NCBI GenBank assembly: GCA_030039825.1
Contig: JASHUV010000057.1
Coordinates: forward strand, 1-6,379
Direction: 5' to 3'
Length of the DNA: 6,379 nucleotides
Origin: Thermoplasmata archaeon
Lineage (GTDB): Archaea > Thermoplasmatota > Thermoplasmata > Lutacidiplasmatales > UBA184
The first letter of the stretch is position 1. The number at the start of each line of letters is the position of its first letter. The position numbers and the translations under genes are program-made. Under the pieces are notes generated by a model, which worked only from the letters and a program-made list of their open reading frames with translations, had not been told where the DNA came from and searched no databases. Shown piece after piece: positions 4,602-6,379 of the stretch.

Positions 4602-6379
4602 ATGACAGGCAACGCGGGTTTCGTCGAATGGTTCCGTGGCCGTGAGAGTGCGCGGAGGGCCCCCGGACGCCGCGGAGCGAGGCCCTCGGCCGGACGATCG
4701 CCGGAGGCGCGCCCGGCCGTACGATCCCCGGCGCTTCGCGCCTCAGCCGTTTGCCTCCTCCTCGTGGCCCTCCTCCTCTCGGGCGGAGGGATCTTCGACA
4801 CCGCCCGCACGACCGCAGTGCCGCTGGCGGGTCCGGATCACGCGCCGAACGGACTCGCCACCGCGCTCGCCCGCGCCGACAACACGTCGTCGGGACCCAC
4901 CTCCTACGATGTGACGTTCAACGAGACCACGCTGCCCGGCGGACGGGGACTCTCCAACTGGACGGTCCAGCTCGGGGGTGACTGGAGCCGTGTGTACGGG
5001 ACGCAACGCGTCCTCTCGGTCCCCAACGGGACCTACCCGTTCGAGATCGGCCCGGTTCCGGGATATCTTCCCGACCCCTCCTCGGGGACGGTCGTGGTCG
5101 CCGGGATCGCCCAGACCGTTCAGATCGTCTTCCATCCCGCGCCCGTGTATCCGCTGACGTTCCGGGAAACGGGGTTGCCGGCCGGCGGGGCCTGGTACGT
5201 GACCCTCCTCGAGGAATCGATCCCCTCCCATTCGGCGAACCAGACCTACCTCCTCTCCAACGGCACCTACCCCTACTCTCTCGGCCCTGGCTACGGCGCG
5301 AACGGGTCGTCGTTCTACCTCGCGACCCCGTCGAACGGTACGGTCGTGATCGACGGTGCCGGGGCGAACGTTTCCCTCACGTTCTCGGTCCCTGAGTACC
5401 TCCTCGCGTTCGCGGGGACCGGACTTCCCTCCGCGGACGCGGTGAGCGTCTGCGTGACGAACATCACCCCCGGACGGCCGTGCAGCGAGTTCGGCGGCTC
5501 GCCGGTGGCCTCGACGTGGGTGCCGAACGGCACCTACGGCTTCACCGTGCAAGCCCCGATCGGCTACACGGCGACCCCCGAGACCGGGAACGTCGTGATC
5601 GCGGGCGCGTCGGTCACGACGACCATCGTCTACCAGCGGGACGACCCTTGGCAGTTCGCGGTCGTGTTCAACGAGACCGGACTTCCGGCGTCGGTCAACT
5701 GGAGCGTCGTCCTGAACGGGAGCGCCGGCTCGACCTCGGTGTCGAACCCGATCGGATCGAGCGTGACGTTCAGCGAAGCGAACGGAACGTTCGCCTTCTC
5801 GATCGCGAACGTGACCTCACCGAACGCGACCTACGACGCCACCCCGGCCCGCGGGAACGTGACCGTGGGCGGGACCGCCGTCGAGGTCAGCGTGACCTTC
5901 GCCAACAACAGTACCCCCGGGTCGAGCGCGGCGGCCCCCCTGAGGATCCTCCTCTTCGAGATCAGCCCCGCGAACCTGACGCTCGGGCAGGCGGCGACCG
6001 TCTCGGTGACGACCTCCGGGGGGACCGGGCCGCTGACGTACGTCTATTCGGGCGTCCCGCTGGGATGCGCCGCGACCGACCAGCCGTCCTGGTCCTGCAC
6101 GCCCACCGCGGTGGGCAGCTCGAACCTGTCCGTTCGAGTGAGCGATGCCGCCGGCGCCTCGAGCTCGGCGGAGGTCTCTCTCGAGGTCCGTGGCGTGCCG
6201 GGAGGGAGTTCGCCCCGACCCGCGCTCTCGTTGACCAATGGATCGGTCGTGGGCATCGGACTCTTGGTGGTCCTCGGGCTGGCGGGGGTCGCCGTCGTGC
6301 GGAGCCGGCGCGCCCGGAACGAGACCCCTCAGGGGGGGAACGAGTCGGACCCGTACGACGTGAGGGATCTGGCCTTCGG
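4602..6379 (+). CDS. Large membrane-anchored surface protein with four ETGLP-type modules and a PKD-like domain (3' end beyond window)
   Basis: 592 residues are visible with no stop. Order: Arg-rich cytoplasmic segment 1-46 (11 Arg); export helix at about 48-65 (SAVCLLLVALLLSGGGIF); linker; four modules beginning near 102, 183, 266 and 351; a PKD/Ig-like domain at about 447-531; membrane helix 547-566 (GSVVGIGLLVVLGLAGVAVV); stop-transfer RSRRAR; acidic tail. A complete module reads F-x-E-T-G-L-P, then W-x-V-x-L, N-G-T-Y/F-x-F-x-I, and a final V-x-V-x-F strand. Such modules occur in archaeal surface proteins, including some linked to thermopsin-like proteases, but no protease domain is present here. 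About 23 N-glycosylation sequons lie outside the membrane. No lysine occurs anywhere. ATG 4593 is an alternative start adding three residues; the first 46 residues have weaker coding character (third positions less GC-rich), so the N-terminus is the least certain part. A role as a glycosylated surface or S-layer-associated protein is inferred. Confidence 0.85.
   Translation, partial: MTGNAGFVEWFRGRESARRAPGRRGARPSAGRSPEARPAVRSPALRASAVCLLLVALLLSGGGIFDTARTTAVPLAGPDHAPNGLATALARADNTSSGPTSYDVTFNETTLPGGRGLSNWTVQLGGDWSRVYGTQRVLSVPNGTYPFEIGPVPGYLPDPSSGTVVVAGIAQTVQIVFHPAPVYPLTFRETGLPAGGAWYVTLLEESIPSHSANQTYLLSNGTYPYSLGPGYGANGSSFYLATPSNGTVVIDGAGANVSLTFSVPEYLLAFAGTGLPSADAVSVCVTNITPGRPCSEFGGSPVASTWVPNGTYGFTVQAPIGYTATPETGNVVIAGASVTTTIVYQRDDPWQFAVVFNETGLPASVNWSVVLNGSAGSTSVSNPIGSSVTFSEANGTFAFSIANVTSPNATYDATPARGNVTVGGTAVEVSVTFANNSTPGSSAAAPLRILLFEISPANLTLGQAATVSVTTSGGTGPLTYVYSGVPLGCAATDQPSWSCTPTAVGSSNLSVRVSDAAGASSSAEVSLEVRGVPGGSSPRPALSLTNGSVVGIGLLVVLGLAGVAVVRSRRARNETPQGGNESDPYDVRDLAF
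4905..5915 (+). repeat. Four tandem ETGLP-type surface modules (protein-level repeat)
   Basis: Modules begin at about 4905, 5148, 5397 and 5652, so they are 81 to 88 residues long. Hallmarks by module: 1, FNETTLPGG...NWTVQL...NGTYPFEI; 2, FRETGLPAG...WYVTLL...NGTYPYSL; 3, FAGTGLPSA...VSVCVT...NGTYGFTV; 4, FNETGLPAS...NWSVVL...NGTFAFSI. Each ends with a G-x-V-x-V-x-G strand and a beta strand that closes the domain. DNA identity between modules is low apart from short matches such as GAGACCGGACTTCC-like stretches, so this is an old duplication. Confidence 0.75.

Noticed and set aside
4743..5552. Minus-strand open frame (269 codons) under the large surface protein
   Set aside because: It is Arg/Gly/Glu-rich with no motif, and is antisense to a frame with clear repeated modules.

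Overview
The window looks like a chromosomal segment of a high-GC archaeon, by eye about two-thirds G+C or more. The best guess is an uncultured, high-GC member of the Thermoplasmata. This is an inference from three things. First, a secreted protein carries repeats of an F-x-E-T-G-L-P ... W-x-V-x-L ... N-G-T-Y module of a kind I associate with Thermoplasmata surface proteins. Second, a YVTN-type beta-propeller surface protein is present. Third, short AT-rich TATA-like boxes stand about 26-28 bp before several start codons, with no clear ribosome binding site, as expected for leaderless archaeal mRNAs. No rRNA, tRNA, CRISPR array or mobile element was seen.

Layout from left to right. Positions 1-620 (minus) hold the N-terminal part of a secreted YVTN beta-propeller protein that runs off the left edge. 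Divergent from it, 839-1273 (plus) encodes a small membrane-anchored beta-rich protein with a pilin-like N-terminus. Its tail meets a two-helix membrane protein at 1284-1640 (minus). After a divergent promoter region, 1774-2217 (plus) encodes a four-helix membrane protein. Converging on it is a two-gene ABC exporter operon on the minus strand: ATPase 3015-4064, then permease 2245-3018, overlapping by 4 bp. Divergent from the exporter is an 81-residue two-helix protein at 4236-4481 (plus). The right quarter, from 4602 to the window end (plus), is a large surface protein. It has a signal or anchor helix, four ETGLP-type modules, a PKD/Ig-like domain with a cysteine pair, a C-terminal membrane helix and a short cytoplasmic tail. 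It is nearly complete but its stop codon is not in the window.

Functionally this is a cell-envelope neighbourhood: two or three exported, probably N-glycosylated surface proteins, three small integral membrane proteins of unknown role, and one DrrAB-like ABC-2 exporter whose substrate cannot be read from sequence. Only the ABC pair is clearly an operon; the other genes appear to have their own promoters. I did not find a convincing new defence, mobile or biosynthetic system. The most notable features are the repeated leaderless promoter layout, the large surface protein that has no lysine and very many N-glycosylation sequons, and the long arginine-rich cytoplasmic segments ahead of the export helices.
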